Counted from the first letter of the stretch, positions 28,680 to 38,214 are shown. The stretch: 38,655 nt of DNA from an uncultured Burkholderiales bacterium (GCA_903880855.1 CAIRQX010000047.1:1-38655), one strand, 5' to 3'. Notes: generated from the sequence alone by a model not told the origin. Numbers and translations are program-made.

Positions 28680-29314
28680 TCGACAGATTCCGTCATAGCC
28701 TTAAACAAGCTTTCGCTTTCATGGGCGCCTGAGACACCCACTTTGCGGTTGAAGATGAAAAAAGGCACGCCGGTCACACCCATTTCGCGCGCAGATTTGT
28801 CACTGTCGCGGGTTTCTTGCATCAAGGCTTCGTTGGCTAGGCATTCTTCTGCGACAAAAGGCGACATGCCAGCTGTGATGGCGACTTCCACCAGGACTTT
28901 GGCGTCGGTGAGATCGCGTCCATCTAAAAAATAGGCTTGGAACAATGCTTCGACCATACGCTCTTGGCCTTCCACGCTATCGCAGGCGCCGATGAGGCTG
29001 TGGGCTTGGATCGTGTTGGGCTGGCGCTTGATTTGGTCAAACTTAAAAGCAATGCCAACGTCTTGCCCCACTCCGCTAACCCGCTCATAAATGCTGTCTG
29101 CGCGATCGCCAAATTTGTTTTTGACGTACTCAGAGCGCTCAATGCCTTCGGGTTGCATATCAGGGTTGAGTTGAAAAGCGTGCCAACGGACTTCGGGCAC
29201 CACATCTGGGTGCTCTTTGGCCAGTATTTCTAGCGCACCTTCCAAGCGGCGTTTGCCCACATAACACCAGGGACACACCACATCGGAGACGACATCAATC
29301 GTGAGAGTTTTCAT
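28676..29314 (-). CDS. DsbA family oxidoreductase, FrnE-like
   Basis: This 212-residue thioredoxin-fold protein has the active-site CPWC (Cys14, Cys17) in [16 protein letters not shown] and the cis-proline loop [11 protein letters not shown] near 180-190. It lacks a signal peptide when started at 29314 and so is cytoplasmic, like FrnE and 2-hydroxychromene isomerase relatives, not periplasmic DsbA. The frame is open to 29449, but that extension has no similarity and would overlap the trxA promoter region. It diverges from trxA by 67 bp. Possible roles are disulfide isomerisation or oxidative-stress response. Confidence 0.88.
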   Translation of the reverse strand: MKTLTIDVVSDVVCPWCYVGKRRLEGALEILAKEHPDVVPEVRWHAFQLNPDMQPEGIERSEYVKNKFGDRADSIYERVSGVGQDVGIAFKFDQIKRQPNTIQAHSLIGACDSVEGQERMVEALFQAYFLDGRDLTDAKVLVEVAITAGMSPFVAEECLANEALMQETRDSDKSAREMGVTGVPFFIFNRKVGVSGAHESESLFKAMTESVE

Positions 29315-29381
29315 AGAGATACTTGGTTTCTGCCACAATGCCCCAACTGTACAGTTATTGCATATCTCAGAGGACCCCGCC

Positions 29382-29714
29382 ATGGCTAGTGACCTAATTA
29401 AACATACCACTGACACCACTTTTGAAGTAGACGTCTTGCAGGCCGACAAGCCTGTTTTGGTCGACTACTGGGCAGAATGGTGTGGCCCCTGCCGCATGAT
29501 CGCCCCTATCTTGGACGAAGTCTCTGCCGCCTACGAAGGTAAATTGCAAATCGCCAAGATGAATGTCGACGAAAACCGCGACATCCCTGCCAAGTTTGGC
29601 ATCCGCGGTATTCCCACCCTCATGTTTTTCAAAGGCGGCCAATTGGCGGCGACCAAGGTTGGCGCTATGAGCAAAGCCCAGTTAACTGCTTTTATTGACC
29701 AGCAATTGGCCTAA
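29382..29714 (+). CDS. trxA: Thioredoxin
   Basis: This 110-residue thioredoxin reduces protein disulfides in the cytoplasm using electrons from thioredoxin reductase. The active site WCGPC has Cys34 and Cys37; the cis-proline [14 protein letters not shown] and C-terminal helix are normal. AGAGGA before the ATG at 29382 supports this start over 29301. A strong terminator follows at 29753, and rho is next downstream, an order also seen in E. coli and many proteobacteria. Confidence 0.96.
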   Translation: MASDLIKHTTDTTFEVDVLQADKPVLVDYWAEWCGPCRMIAPILDEVSAAYEGKLQIAKMNVDENRDIPAKFGIRGIPTLMFFKGGQLAATKVGAMSKAQLTAFIDQQLA

Positions 29715-29752
29715 ATCTGGCGGGCATTCGCAAATATTGCCCCTTACCCCCT

Positions 29753-29787
29753 AAAAGCCCGCACTTGGCAACGAGTTCGGGCTTTTT
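29753..29787 (+). terminator. Intrinsic terminator after trxA
   Basis: A nine-pair stem with AAAAGCCCG (29753-29761) and CGGGCTTTT (29778-29786) surrounds a 16-base loop and runs into TTTTT. It is 39 bp after the trxA stop. This separates trxA from rho, so rho should have its own promoter in the following 146 bp. Confidence 0.9.
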
Positions 29788-29933
29788 ATCTGTCATAATT
29801 TCAACTGAATTGAGCGATTACCTATTTGGAAGTTGTCTCCCCATCTGGGCACGAATTCTGGTCTTGACGCAACGCAGACCTCGTTTTTTGACCTCCCCCC
29901 TTTATATTTAACGAACTCCCTCTGGAGTCATCT

Positions 29934-31196
29934 ATGCACCTGAACGAACTCAAGGCACTGCACGTGTCTGAAGTGCTGAAACAAGCCGAAGAACTCGAAA
30001 TCGAAAACACGGGCCGCATGCGCAAGCAAGAGCTCATGTTCGCCATCATCAAAAAGCGCGCCCGCGCGGGTGAACAAGTGTTTGCCGATGGCGTCCTCGA
30101 GATCTTGCCCGACGGCTTTGGCTTCTTGCGTAGCCCCGACACCAGTTACACCGCCAGCACGGACGACATTTACATCAGCCCAAGCCAAGTGCGCCGTTTC
30201 AACCTGCATACGGGCGACATGATCGAAGGCGAAGTTCGCATCCCCAAAGACGGCGAGCGCTACTTTGCATTGACCAAGCTCGACAAAGTCAACGACGACC
30301 TGCCTGAGAATAACAAACACAAGGTGATGTTTGAAAACTTGACCCCCTTGTTCCCACGCGAGCACATGAAGCTCGAACAAGACACCAAGGGTGAGGAAAA
30401 CATTACCGGCCGCATCATCGACATCATCGCGCCCATCGGCAAAGGCCAACGTGCCTTGTTGGTCGCACCGCCCAAAAGCGGTAAGACCGTGATGATGCAG
30501 CACATCGCCCACGCCATCGCTGCCAACTACCCCGACAGCCACATGATGGTCCTTTTGGTCGACGAGCGCCCAGAAGAGGTGACCGAGATGCAACGATCGG
30601 TCAAAGCTGAAGTCATCGCTTCCACCTTTGATGAGCCCGCCGCCCGCCACGTACACGTGGCTGAGATGGTGATCGAACGCGCCAAGCGTTTGGTAGAACT
30701 CAAAAAAGACGTAGTGATCTTGCTCGATTCGATCACCCGTTTGGCACGCGCTTACAACAACGTAGTGCCCTCCTCCGGCAAAGTGTTAACTGGCGGTGTG
30801 GACTCAAACGCGCTCCAACGCCCAAAGCGTTTCTTTGGTGCGGCCCGCAAAGTGGAAGAAGGCGGTTCTCTCACCATCATCGCTACGGCCTTGGTAGACA
30901 CAGGTAGCCGCATGGACGAGGTGATCTTTGAAGAATTCAAAGGCACGGGTAACTGCGAAATCCATTTAGACCGCCGTTTGTATGAAAAACGTGTGTTCCC
31001 AGCGATTCAACTCAACCGCAGTGGTACCCGTCGCGAAGAGTTGTTACTTCCCCCGGAAATTTTGCAAAAAACCCGCATCTTGCGCCAGTTCATGTACAAC
31101 ATGGATGAAATCGAGTCTATGGAGTTGATGCTCAAAAATATGAAGGCCACCAAGACCAATGTGGACTTCTTCGACTTGATGCGTCGTGGCGGATAA
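29934..31196 (+). CDS. rho: Transcription termination factor Rho
   Basis: Rho is a hexameric RNA-dependent ATPase that ends transcription. The 420-residue protein has the N-terminal helical domain starting [15 protein letters not shown], the RNA-binding RNP motif DGFGFLR (60-66), P-loop APPKSGKT (178-185), Walker [10 protein letters not shown], and the conserved [24 protein letters not shown]-loop region cut here for length. GGAG precedes the ATG. No inserts or missing residues are seen. The 146-bp leader may hold the promoter and an autoregulatory site, as in E. coli, but nothing in it could be assigned firmly. Confidence 0.97.
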   Translation: MHLNELKALHVSEVLKQAEELEIENTGRMRKQELMFAIIKKRARAGEQVFADGVLEILPDGFGFLRSPDTSYTASTDDIYISPSQVRRFNLHTGDMIEGEVRIPKDGERYFALTKLDKVNDDLPENNKHKVMFENLTPLFPREHMKLEQDTKGEENITGRIIDIIAPIGKGQRALLVAPPKSGKTVMMQHIAHAIAANYPDSHMMVLLVDERPEEVTEMQRSVKAEVIASTFDEPAARHVHVAEMVIERAKRLVELKKDVVILLDSITRLARAYNNVVPSSGKVLTGGVDSNALQRPKRFFGAARKVEEGGSLTIIATALVDTGSRMDEVIFEEFKGTGNCEIHLDRRLYEKRVFPAIQLNRSGTRREELLLPPEILQKTRILRQFMYNMDEIESMELMLKNMKATKTNVDFFDLMRRGG

Positions 31197-31289
31197 GCCA
31201 AGACGCAACAACTAGCCCTAGGGAAAACTCCCGACTCGAATCGGATTTCGAGGTTGAAAATGGCATGAGGATTTACTCCACATGCCCCT

Positions 31290-31859
31290 ATGCGCTCTGA
31301 CAGCATAAATAGCAAACGCCTTGAAATAAGACTCTGGTCTTTACCTGTCAAGGGTTTCAATGTTAAGTTGCCTGCTATTTCCAATCCAAATTGGTTTGTT
31401 GCGGTATTGGGGTTATGTTTATTTGCAGGTTGTTCCAGCACCAAAGTAGCTTCTGTACCCAAAGTAGTTGTTCCCGCACCCGTGGTAGTGGTCGAAGAAA
31501 AAACAGTTCCCACATTGGTGTCATTAGCCCGAACGCCAAAAGAATACCGACAAGATGCTGCTAAACATATTTACGGCTGTAACCAACATCGCATCCATCA
31601 AGGCAAACTGCCGCCGCTTCTGTATGCCATCGGCGTGGTCACTTTCGAAGTGAGTGAAGATGGAAAAATCCATTCCTTTGACTGGATGCGCAAACCCAAA
31701 CAAGCGCCTGAAGTGATCCAAGAAATCGAACGCACCATTAAAGCTGCGGAGCCTTTTCCTGCTCCTATCCATCTTGGACGTGTGCGCTATACCGAAACCT
31801 GGCTCTGGCACAAAAGCGGTAAGTTCCAGTTAGACACCCTCACAGAGGGACAAATTTAA
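31290..31859 (+). CDS. Lipoprotein with TonB C-terminal-like domain, conserved hypothetical
   Basis: This 189-residue protein has a hydrophobic stretch ending in lipobox FAGC, giving a lipidated Cys near residue 48. About 30 N-terminal residues precede it, which is long for a lipoprotein signal, so the true start may be an internal TTG around 31367. A Val/Pro-rich linker is followed by a domain with TPKEYRQDAAKHIYG, LLYAIGVVTFEVSEDGKI and TETWLWHKSGKFQLDTLTEGQ, a pattern I associate with a Burkholderiales family of unknown function resembling the TonB C-terminus. Its stop is 25 bp from the convergent comEC stop. Confidence 0.75.
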   Translation: MRSDSINSKRLEIRLWSLPVKGFNVKLPAISNPNWFVAVLGLCLFAGCSSTKVASVPKVVVPAPVVVVEEKTVPTLVSLARTPKEYRQDAAKHIYGCNQHRIHQGKLPPLLYAIGVVTFEVSEDGKIHSFDWMRKPKQAPEVIQEIERTIKAAEPFPAPIHLGRVRYTETWLWHKSGKFQLDTLTEGQI

Positions 31860-31884
31860 ATCTCGCATTAGGCTGTTTGTGCTT

Positions 31885-34263
31885 CTATCTTGGTGGCACC
31901 GGATGGTGCCAATACCGTCTTTGTTCATCGCGCTCGCAACGCATTTGCTCTGGCTTATCGCTGCGCCAAAGTGATGCCCCACACCACACATTTTGAAACA
32001 CGCGGATTCCTTGTGAGTCATACCTGGCCAATACCTCTGGTCGCGGATGCCCAAAACGGTTGCGGTATCCCGCTTGCACCCATGCAATGCTGGGCGACAC
32101 CGCTTTTAAAAACGCTATGGTGGATGAAGTAGCACTGCCATGGTGTGGCACCAAGAGCCAATCTGATTTCAAGTGAACCCCACTTTGCAGCAATTGATTT
32201 TCTTGCGCGGCTTCAATGTCTGCCACTAGCAATGCGCTGATGCCTGAAGTACTTTCTATCCGAATGACACAACTCAAAGCGTTGGGTTTGAGTTTTTTTG
32301 CATAGTCTGCTGCTTGCGGATGCAACACCGAAAAATGCACACCATCCCATTGCCACTGCTGACCGGCAGTGCATGTTTGCATAGGGTGGGTTTTTCGCAA
32401 AAAATGGTTCGAAGGAATCGACGTCAGCACGTCTGCTTGCGGCTGCATTTTGAGTACGCTGTGTGCACCACCGCTGTGGTCACTGTCTTGGTGGCTGATG
32501 ATGACGCGGTCTAAACGCTCGCCTAAAGCGATGAGTAAAGGCACAAGCACCCTTTGCCCCGCATCGGTCTCTGGCGAATAGCGCGGGCCTGTGTCGTAGA
32601 GCAGACTCTTCGTTGTTGTTCGAACCAACACTGCATGCCCTTGCCCCATATCTGCGCCAATAAGTTCAAACTCGCCATCTGGGGGTCTAGGCGTTTGCCA
32701 GTTGAGCACTGGCCAGATACACAAAGCGCCTGAGAGTCTCCACCACCAAGCCAATGGCATCGCAAATACAAACATACCGGCGATGCTCAATAAGCCAATC
32801 CACATAGGTGCAGCAGGTGCAGACCATTGCGCCCATGAAAAACTTGCCATCCAACCAAGGCAAACTCCCAGCCCAGAAACAGCCCAAGCAGCTAGATTCC
32901 ATACAAATGGAATTAGCAGTCCTAACATGCACAAAGGCGTCACTACGCACGTGACCCATGGCACAGCAAGCAGGTTGGCAAAAAATCCGACTAATGACAC
33001 TTGATGAAAAAACATCAAGCTAATGGGTGCCATGCACACACTCATTAAAAATTGCTCTCTGATGAGCGCAGGAAGGAACTGGAAAGATTGCGAGCCGACA
33101 AACAAAATCGACACCGCCATGAAACTCAACCAAAAACCTGCTTGTAAAAAAGCCCAAGGATCTGCGATCAACACCACAGCCGCTGCAAACAATAAAACCT
33201 GATGAGCAGGCCATCTCAACCCGTACATTCGTAAAGTCAACACTGCGCTTACCATCCACACGGTGCGCTGGGCTGGAATAGCCCAACCCGTGAATGCGCT
33301 GTAAACCACAGCAGTGACAAGCGCTGCCAACATCGCAGCTTTTTGTGCGGACAACCCTACACACCAAGAACGCTTGCTCCACATGTCGGAGCGTCGCCAC
33401 ATCCAACCCACCCATCGAGCCACCAGCCAAGCAAGCGCGGTGATGTGCAAACCAGAGATAGCCATCAAATGCGCAACACCCGTCGCGCGAAACACGTCCC
33501 AATCTGCGCGCTCGATCGCTGCTTGGTCACCTAACAACAAAGCCACCACCACACCTGCACCTTGCTGGTCACCCACTTGCGCATACACCGATTGGCGCAC
33601 CCATTGGCGAAATCGCTCTATCGGATGTTGCCAACTGCGCGCTATCAACTCAGGAGGTATGTCTCTGGCTCCATTGCGCACATACCCTGTGGCTTGTAAA
33701 CCCTGTTCCCACAACCACAACTCGTAGTCAAAACCCTGTGGGTTGATGTGGCCATGCGGTGCTTTGAGCTTGATAGAAAACCTCCACACATCTCCTGCTT
33801 GCAAATCAGCGGGCGATGGGCCGCTTGTAAGCGTATTCACATACCAACCCAGCATGACTTGGGGTGGAAGTTCAACCAATTCGCCACTTGCAAGTTGTGC
33901 GGTCTGTACGGCAAATCGAAAACGGATGTTTTCTTGCATACGCTGTGGCATGGCGGTGACCCTTCCCACCACTTCTAAAACCTGACCCTCTAATCTTGGT
34001 GCTATTTGAGTTTCAAGAAAAACTTGCGCTCGGGATGAACAAGAAAAAAATGCGGTTGCTGCGGACAACACCAATACCAGCGCGCATTGCAAGAACACAG
34101 GTAGTGTCAAACGATGCCGGATAAGTATGAAAGTGGCCAGCACTAAAGCAGACGTGAAGAAGCCAGTGAGGTTTACCCCATCAAGCCATAAAGTGGCTTG
34201 CTGCATCTGCAAGGCTGTCCCTGCTATCCAACCCAAAAAGAAATGAAGTAAAAATGAAAACAC
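31885..34263 (-). CDS. comEC: DNA uptake channel protein ComEC/Rec2
   Basis: ComEC forms the inner-membrane channel for single-stranded DNA during natural transformation. The 792-residue protein has an N-terminal DUF4131-type segment, the central Competence domain with many membrane helices (GDQAAIERADWDVFRATGVAHLMAISGLH region begins about 230), and a C-terminal metallo-beta-lactamase-like domain with SHQDSDHSGG. Length is normal. The only upstream start is GTG at 34263, which lies in a terminator hairpin; other options are TTG 34236, TTG 34212 or ATG 34206. No ribosome binding site is seen. No other competence genes are in the window. Confidence 0.92.
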   Translation of the reverse strand: MFSFLLHFFLGWIAGTALQMQQATLWLDGVNLTGFFTSALVLATFILIRHRLTLPVFLQCALVLVLSAATAFFSCSSRAQVFLETQIAPRLEGQVLEVVGRVTAMPQRMQENIRFRFAVQTAQLASGELVELPPQVMLGWYVNTLTSGPSPADLQAGDVWRFSIKLKAPHGHINPQGFDYELWLWEQGLQATGYVRNGARDIPPELIARSWQHPIERFRQWVRQSVYAQVGDQQGAGVVVALLLGDQAAIERADWDVFRATGVAHLMAISGLHITALAWLVARWVGWMWRRSDMWSKRSWCVGLSAQKAAMLAALVTAVVYSAFTGWAIPAQRTVWMVSAVLTLRMYGLRWPAHQVLLFAAAVVLIADPWAFLQAGFWLSFMAVSILFVGSQSFQFLPALIREQFLMSVCMAPISLMFFHQVSLVGFFANLLAVPWVTCVVTPLCMLGLLIPFVWNLAAWAVSGLGVCLGWMASFSWAQWSAPAAPMWIGLLSIAGMFVFAMPLAWWWRLSGALCIWPVLNWQTPRPPDGEFELIGADMGQGHAVLVRTTTKSLLYDTGPRYSPETDAGQRVLVPLLIALGERLDRVIISHQDSDHSGGAHSVLKMQPQADVLTSIPSNHFLRKTHPMQTCTAGQQWQWDGVHFSVLHPQAADYAKKLKPNALSCVIRIESTSGISALLVADIEAAQENQLLQSGVHLKSDWLLVPHHGSATSSTIAFLKAVSPSIAWVQAGYRNRFGHPRPEVLARYDSQGIRVFQNVWCGASLWRSDKPEQMRCERDEQRRYWHHPVPPR

Positions 34264-34280
34264 CCGAACATCGTCGGGTG
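34250..34280 (-). terminator. Intrinsic terminator overlapping the comEC start
   Basis: On the minus strand, CACCCGA and TCGGGTG (34280-34261) form a seven-pair stem with a six-base loop, followed by TTTTCATTTTT. It fits the end of the surface-adhesin E-like gene 75 bp upstream. The last three bases of the stem are the GTG start assigned to comEC, and the T-run is its first codons. Confidence 0.75.
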
Positions 34281-34354
34281 TTTATGAGCAGTTTAGGTAA
34301 GCGCTGCTATTAAATTAGGTGAGCAAAGCTTTTGATAGCCAGCTCACTATTTTG

Positions 34355-34783
34355 TTAACCAGCCACAGACTTAGCTGCGCACACTTCTTTTTTCAATGCC
34401 GACATGTAGGTGTTAGGACGAATAGGTGTTTCACGATTACGCCACTCTTGCAGGTCTTCCGTCGACACCTCTTTGCCCTTGCCCATCGCCTTATCGAAAT
34501 AGCTAATCGACAAACGCGCCACCATATCTGTTTTGCAATACACACGCAAACGGATCATGTAAGACGCATAGGGCTCACCCGTAGGCGTTATCTCGGCCTT
34601 TGCCAAATTGGTCAATACCCAGGCATAACGCGACACATGTACCGGTGTAACAGCTTCTTTATCAAAGAAATATTGGGCCTCAGGCTCTTTGGCTAACTCG
34701 CTCCATTCCGCGCGGGCAGAACTGCTCCAACCAATTAAAAGGCCAAAGATGAATACGCAAACAGCAAATGCACGAAATAACAT
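34355..34783 (-). CDS. Exported surface-adhesin E-like protein
   Basis: This 142-residue protein starts with a signal peptide of about 25 residues (MLFRAFAVCVFIFG, cleavage after ARA). The mature part resembles the Adhesin_E family (PF16747): a short beta-rich domain with WSELAK, YFFDKEAVTP, a YASYMIRLRVYCK strand carrying the first cysteine, and YFDKAMGKGKEVS. A second cysteine lies near the C-terminus, so a disulfide is likely. ATG at 34783 is chosen over ATG 34795 and GTG 34813 because GGGGGT lies before it. Despite the family name, no adhesin role can be inferred here. Confidence 0.8.
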   Translation of the reverse strand: MLFRAFAVCVFIFGLLIGWSSSARAEWSELAKEPEAQYFFDKEAVTPVHVSRYAWVLTNLAKAEITPTGEPYASYMIRLRVYCKTDMVARLSISYFDKAMGKGKEVSTEDLQEWRNRETPIRPNTYMSALKKEVCAAKSVAG

Positions 34784-34941
34784 GACAACCCCCATCTTTA
34801 AAAGACTCACCACTTATATCGTCAGGTAGGGTTGTTTCTTGAGGTTCACAGAGTTAATCATTTTGAATTAGTTTTGCCTCATGTGTGCATGCGATGCGAC
34901 AATCAAATCTAAATATTTCTACCCTACATTTTTAAATACTT

Positions 34942-35397
34942 ATGAGCGTTTACGACAAGCTTTCTGAACTACATATTGAATTACCACCTGTAGCCGTGCC
35001 CGCTGCTGCCTATGTCCCTTTTGTGCAAACCGGTCATTTGATTTTTTTAAGCGGCCACATTGCTAAGAAAGACGGCAAGCCTTGGGTCGGTCAACTTGGC
35101 CGCAATATGCAAACGGCTGAGGGTAAAGACGCAGCGCGCGCAGTCGCTATTGATTTACTAGGTACTTTGCATGCGGCGGCGGGGGACCTCAACAAGATTC
35201 GACGCATTGTGAAAGTCATGAGCTTGGTCAATTCAACACCAGATTTTGTCGAACACCATTTGGTAACCAATGGATGCAGTGAATTACTGGGTCAAATCTT
35301 TGGCGAAAAAGGAGCGCACGCACGCAGCGCTTTTGGTGTGGCGCAATTACCTATGGGCGCCTGCGTAGAGATTGAACTGATCGCAGAATTGGCTTAA
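34942..35397 (+). CDS. RidA family protein (YjgF/YER057c/UK114)
   Basis: RidA proteins hydrolyse reactive enamines and imines formed by PLP enzymes. The 151-residue protein belongs to the longer subgroup of the family. The substrate-binding arginine Arg128 is present in HARSAFGVAQLPMGACVEIE, as is GHIAKKDGKPWVGQLG in the first half. Archetypal RidA subunits are about 128 residues, and some long members lack deaminase activity, so the reaction is not certain. Its TAA shares one base with the next gene's ATG, coupling it to a membrane protein, which is unusual for this family. Confidence 0.9.
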   Translation: MSVYDKLSELHIELPPVAVPAAAYVPFVQTGHLIFLSGHIAKKDGKPWVGQLGRNMQTAEGKDAARAVAIDLLGTLHAAAGDLNKIRRIVKVMSLVNSTPDFVEHHLVTNGCSELLGQIFGEKGAHARSAFGVAQLPMGACVEIELIAELA

Positions 35398-36038
35398 TGG
35401 CAACTTCTGACGCCACTGTTTATACGAATCGTTTAAGTGCGCAAGCCCTTGGGCACATTCGCTCAACGGCAGATTTTGTAGGACTCTTAGGTGCTTTATG
35501 GGGCGCAGGATTAGGAGCAGTGGTTGCATTCAATGCGCTGAGTAACTTAGGTATTGCCAGTGAAGTTGTGAGCACTTTGCTACTTCAAAAACTCCCTAGC
35601 TTGATCACATGTATGTTGGTTGGTGTTCGCGTGGTGTTATTTCAATCCTTGGAAGGCCACGTGAATGCAGATGATGTGTTGTCAGACATATTGGCGTCTG
35701 TCTGGGCTGCAATGGTAAACGTCGTTGTTTTTTTAATGTGTGCATGGATTGGGTATTTTTTAGGCATCCAAGCATCGAATGCTGCTTTTGGAGAGTCTGC
35801 ACTGCAAGAACTCGCGCAACACTACCCCGTAAGTGAATTAATGCGCTTGTGCATCAGAACTGCCATCGCGGCATCAGGCTTGGGTTGGCTCGGTCATTTA
35901 GACAAACTCATTTTGAGTCGCGCGAAAGAAGCACCATCGCGAAGCGCCACGCGTTTGCTATGGCTCATGGTTATTTGGATATTGTCAGTAGAAGCAGCCG
36001 ATTCATATATCAACTGGTTGCTGAGAGGTTCAATGTGA
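35397..36038 (+). CDS. Diverged MlaE-like membrane protein
   Basis: This 213-residue protein has about five hydrophobic segments. The stretch LLLQKLPSLITCMLVGVRV (about 62-80) lines up with the MlaE/YrbE motif LLRELGPVLTALLVAGRV, and the C-terminal TRLLWLMVIWILSVEAADSY with the MlaE terminal helix. The ELGP core is not conserved, and the protein is some 45 residues shorter than MlaE. Its position directly before an MCE gene supports the assignment. It would be the permease of a lipid transport system, yet no ATPase gene is present. The match is by eye and moderate. Confidence 0.6.
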   Translation: MATSDATVYTNRLSAQALGHIRSTADFVGLLGALWGAGLGAVVAFNALSNLGIASEVVSTLLLQKLPSLITCMLVGVRVVLFQSLEGHVNADDVLSDILASVWAAMVNVVVFLMCAWIGYFLGIQASNAAFGESALQELAQHYPVSELMRLCIRTAIAASGLGWLGHLDKLILSRAKEAPSRSATRLLWLMVIWILSVEAADSYINWLLRGSM

Positions 36039-36082
36039 CATATTCAATCTTCTCAAACAAACATCCTTTTTAGGAGACATGC

Positions 36083-36967
36083 ATGACACCGTCATCTACT
36101 TCAAAGTTAGTCTCGCAACAAGGACACGCATTACGCAATCTTCTTGTGATTACGGCGATAGCAGCAGGCGTATTGGTCGGCCTTGGATTTTGGTTAGCCA
36201 AAAAGCAAGGCGCTTTTGACAACAACTTGGTGTTGCGCTTTGCCACAAGCTCTGGGCAACATTTGAGCAACGGCATGAAGGTGGTTTACCAAGGTTTTCC
36301 AGTGGGACAAGTCAAAAGTTTAGAACTCACGCCCAGCGGGCATATTGAAGGCACGCTCGAGGTCAAAGAAAAATACCGCAACCTCGCGACCACAGGCTCC
36401 ACCTTGGAATTGGCCTCTGCCAAGCTAGTTGGCGCCGAATTGATTCTTCGTAAGCACCCCAGCAACACTGAAGGTTTTAAAAACAACGATGCAATCGATC
36501 TCAAATATTTCGATCTAGCGCATGATCTCGAGAAAAAGGTTTTAGAAAAAATAGACCCTGCGATTGCACGTGTCATGGCTGTAGCCGCTGAGATATCCGA
36601 CCCTAACAAAGGCTTGCCCGCTACCTTGGGCAATATCAACAAAACACTGGTCTCTACAGAAAAGCTTCTCAACAGCCTCAATGCCCGCGCACAAGACCCT
36701 AGGGTCGACCATATGCTTACCAATCTAGACCTTGGCAGTGCCAGCATGGTGCGCAATGCCGAACTCACCGAGAAAACCATGCAGTCTGCGCGTCAGGTGC
36801 TAGGCAGCACGCAAAAAGTGATGGAGAGTACGCAAAAGACGATGGAGAGCACCAACAGCTTGGTGCAAAAAACCGAGCAGACCTTACAAGACTTTAGACA
36901 AGGCGGTATAGGTAAGTGGGTAGCGCCTGCACGCCCTGCCAACGCGGCTTCAGCGCCTAAAAATTAA
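36083..36967 (+). CDS. MCE domain protein (MlaD family)
   Basis: This 294-residue protein is anchored by one N-terminal membrane helix (about 18-38), followed by one MCE domain (about 47-125) with the characteristic NGMKVVYQGFPVGQVKSLEL stretch. Proteins of this kind form hexameric rings that carry phospholipids between inner and outer membrane. The C-terminal half is helical, with an internal repeat of STQKVMEST-like units at about 243-262, and likely makes a coiled coil, as in PqiB-type or long MlaD proteins. GGAG precedes the ATG. It follows the MlaE-like gene by 44 bp and converges on mreB. Confidence 0.88.
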   Translation: MTPSSTSKLVSQQGHALRNLLVITAIAAGVLVGLGFWLAKKQGAFDNNLVLRFATSSGQHLSNGMKVVYQGFPVGQVKSLELTPSGHIEGTLEVKEKYRNLATTGSTLELASAKLVGAELILRKHPSNTEGFKNNDAIDLKYFDLAHDLEKKVLEKIDPAIARVMAVAAEISDPNKGLPATLGNINKTLVSTEKLLNSLNARAQDPRVDHMLTNLDLGSASMVRNAELTEKTMQSARQVLGSTQKVMESTQKTMESTNSLVQKTEQTLQDFRQGGIGKWVAPARPANAASAPKN

Positions 36968-37022
36968 AAACACTAACTTAAAGATTGAAGAACTCCCAAT
37001 TTTTAGCTTGGAGTGGTTGCAT

Positions 37023-38060
37023 TTAGTCACTTGAAAAAATATTACTCATCCCTTGCATTTGATCCAAAGCAATACCGCAACCCATAGCTACACAGGTCAG
37101 TGGTTCTTCTGCAATCAGTACGGGCAACCCAGTTTCTTCTGATAACAAGCGGTCTAGGTCTCTCAATAAAGCACCGCCACCCGTCAACATAATTCCACGC
37201 TCCGCGATATCTGAACTGAGCTCTGGTGGGGTTTTTTCTAGCGCAATTTTGACAGTGGAAACCAAGCTGTTTAAGGGGTCTGTGAGCGCCTCTAGCACTT
37301 CGTTAGAACTGATGGTGAAACTTTGCGGAATACCTTGGCTCAAATTACGACCGGTAATTTCTAACTCCATCACGCCAGAGCCAGGAAACGCTGTTGCAAT
37401 TTCTTTTTTGATTCTCTCTGCCGTCTGTTCACCAATCAACATGCCAAAGTTGCGACGGATGTAATTGATGATGGCTTCGTCAAACTTATCGCCACCGACA
37501 CGTGCGCTGTTTTTATAAACCATGCCACCTAGGGAGACGATCCCCACTTCCGTGGTGCCACCACCTATATCCACCACCATAGAACCACATGCTTCCGTCA
37601 CGGGAAGTCCTGCACCAATCGCCGCGGCCATGGGTTCTTCAATCAGATAAACCTCAGATGCACCCGCTCCAAGGGCAGACTCACGGATAGCACGTCGCTC
37701 GACTTGGGTAGATCCACAAGGAACGCAAATCACGATACGTGGACTAGGGCGAAACAACATGCTCGGATGCGCCAACTTGATAAAGTGCTTGAGCATGACT
37801 TCGGTCACGGTGAAGTCTGCGATTACGCCGTCTTTCATCGGGCGAATGACTTCTATGCCTTCTGGCACACGGCCTAACATCGATTTGGCTTCGTTACCAA
37901 CCGCGAGAACCGTTGTCTTACCGTTGTGTTTGGAATCTTTTCTGATCACTACAACCGAAGGTTCATCTAAAACGATACCTTGGTTTTTAATATAGATGAG
38001 GGTATTTGCGGTGCCAAGGTCAATGGCTATATCGGTAGAAAAAAACCTACTTAATTTCAT
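37023..38060 (-). CDS. mreB: Rod shape-determining actin homologue MreB
   Basis: MreB polymerises on the inner membrane and organises lateral wall synthesis. The 345-residue protein has the actin-fold phosphate and nucleotide motifs: [11 protein letters not shown] (about 13-23), the [14 protein letters not shown] segment, [11 protein letters not shown] (phosphate 2) and [16 protein letters not shown]. The N-terminus MKLSRFFS is a short amphipathic membrane-binding element. Unusually, no mreC or mreD follows; the MCE gene converges on its stop instead. Upstream are 168 bp without a gene. It may be a second or separated copy. Confidence 0.95.
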   Translation of the reverse strand: MKLSRFFSTDIAIDLGTANTLIYIKNQGIVLDEPSVVVIRKDSKHNGKTTVLAVGNEAKSMLGRVPEGIEVIRPMKDGVIADFTVTEVMLKHFIKLAHPSMLFRPSPRIVICVPCGSTQVERRAIRESALGAGASEVYLIEEPMAAAIGAGLPVTEACGSMVVDIGGGTTEVGIVSLGGMVYKNSARVGGDKFDEAIINYIRRNFGMLIGEQTAERIKKEIATAFPGSGVMELEITGRNLSQGIPQSFTISSNEVLEALTDPLNSLVSTVKIALEKTPPELSSDIAERGIMLTGGGALLRDLDRLLSEETGLPVLIAEEPLTCVAMGCGIALDQMQGMSNIFSSD

Positions 38061-38195
38061 AAGAACACCCGCCCCCGTATTTTTAAAAATTTGGGCTAAT
38101 TATGGGCTTACGAAGTTGCAACCTTAGAAAATCGAGTTGCTATGAAAAAGAGCAAATGCAATATGAATACTTAAATATACTTAAATGTGCACCAA

Positions 38196-38214
38196 GTTGT
38201 TGCATGACAACAAC
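38196..38214. repeat. Perfect inverted repeat between mreB and a small gene
   Basis: GTTGTTG (38196-38202) and CAACAAC (38208-38214) pair around a five-base loop. It lies just downstream of the 63-residue gene on the minus strand and upstream of mreB. There is no T-run, so it is a weak terminator at best and could be an operator for mreB. Confidence 0.45.

Noticed and set aside
29928-30656. Minus-strand frame of 242 codons opposite rho
   Set aside because: It is antisense to the conserved N-terminal half of rho and has a composition typical of a shadow frame (many His, Val and Phe).
31894-31911. TGGCACC-GGTGCCA hairpin at the comEC end as a terminator
   Set aside because: It is a perfect seven-pair stem but lies inside the comEC coding region with no T-run after it.
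33020-33502. Minus-strand frame of 160 codons inside comEC in another phase
   Set aside because: It overlaps the conserved membrane part of comEC; the Cys- and Gly-rich translation is a frame artefact.
36968-37022. Bidirectional terminator between the MCE gene and mreB
   Set aside because: Only a five-pair stem could be drawn, and the T-run lies in the loop.
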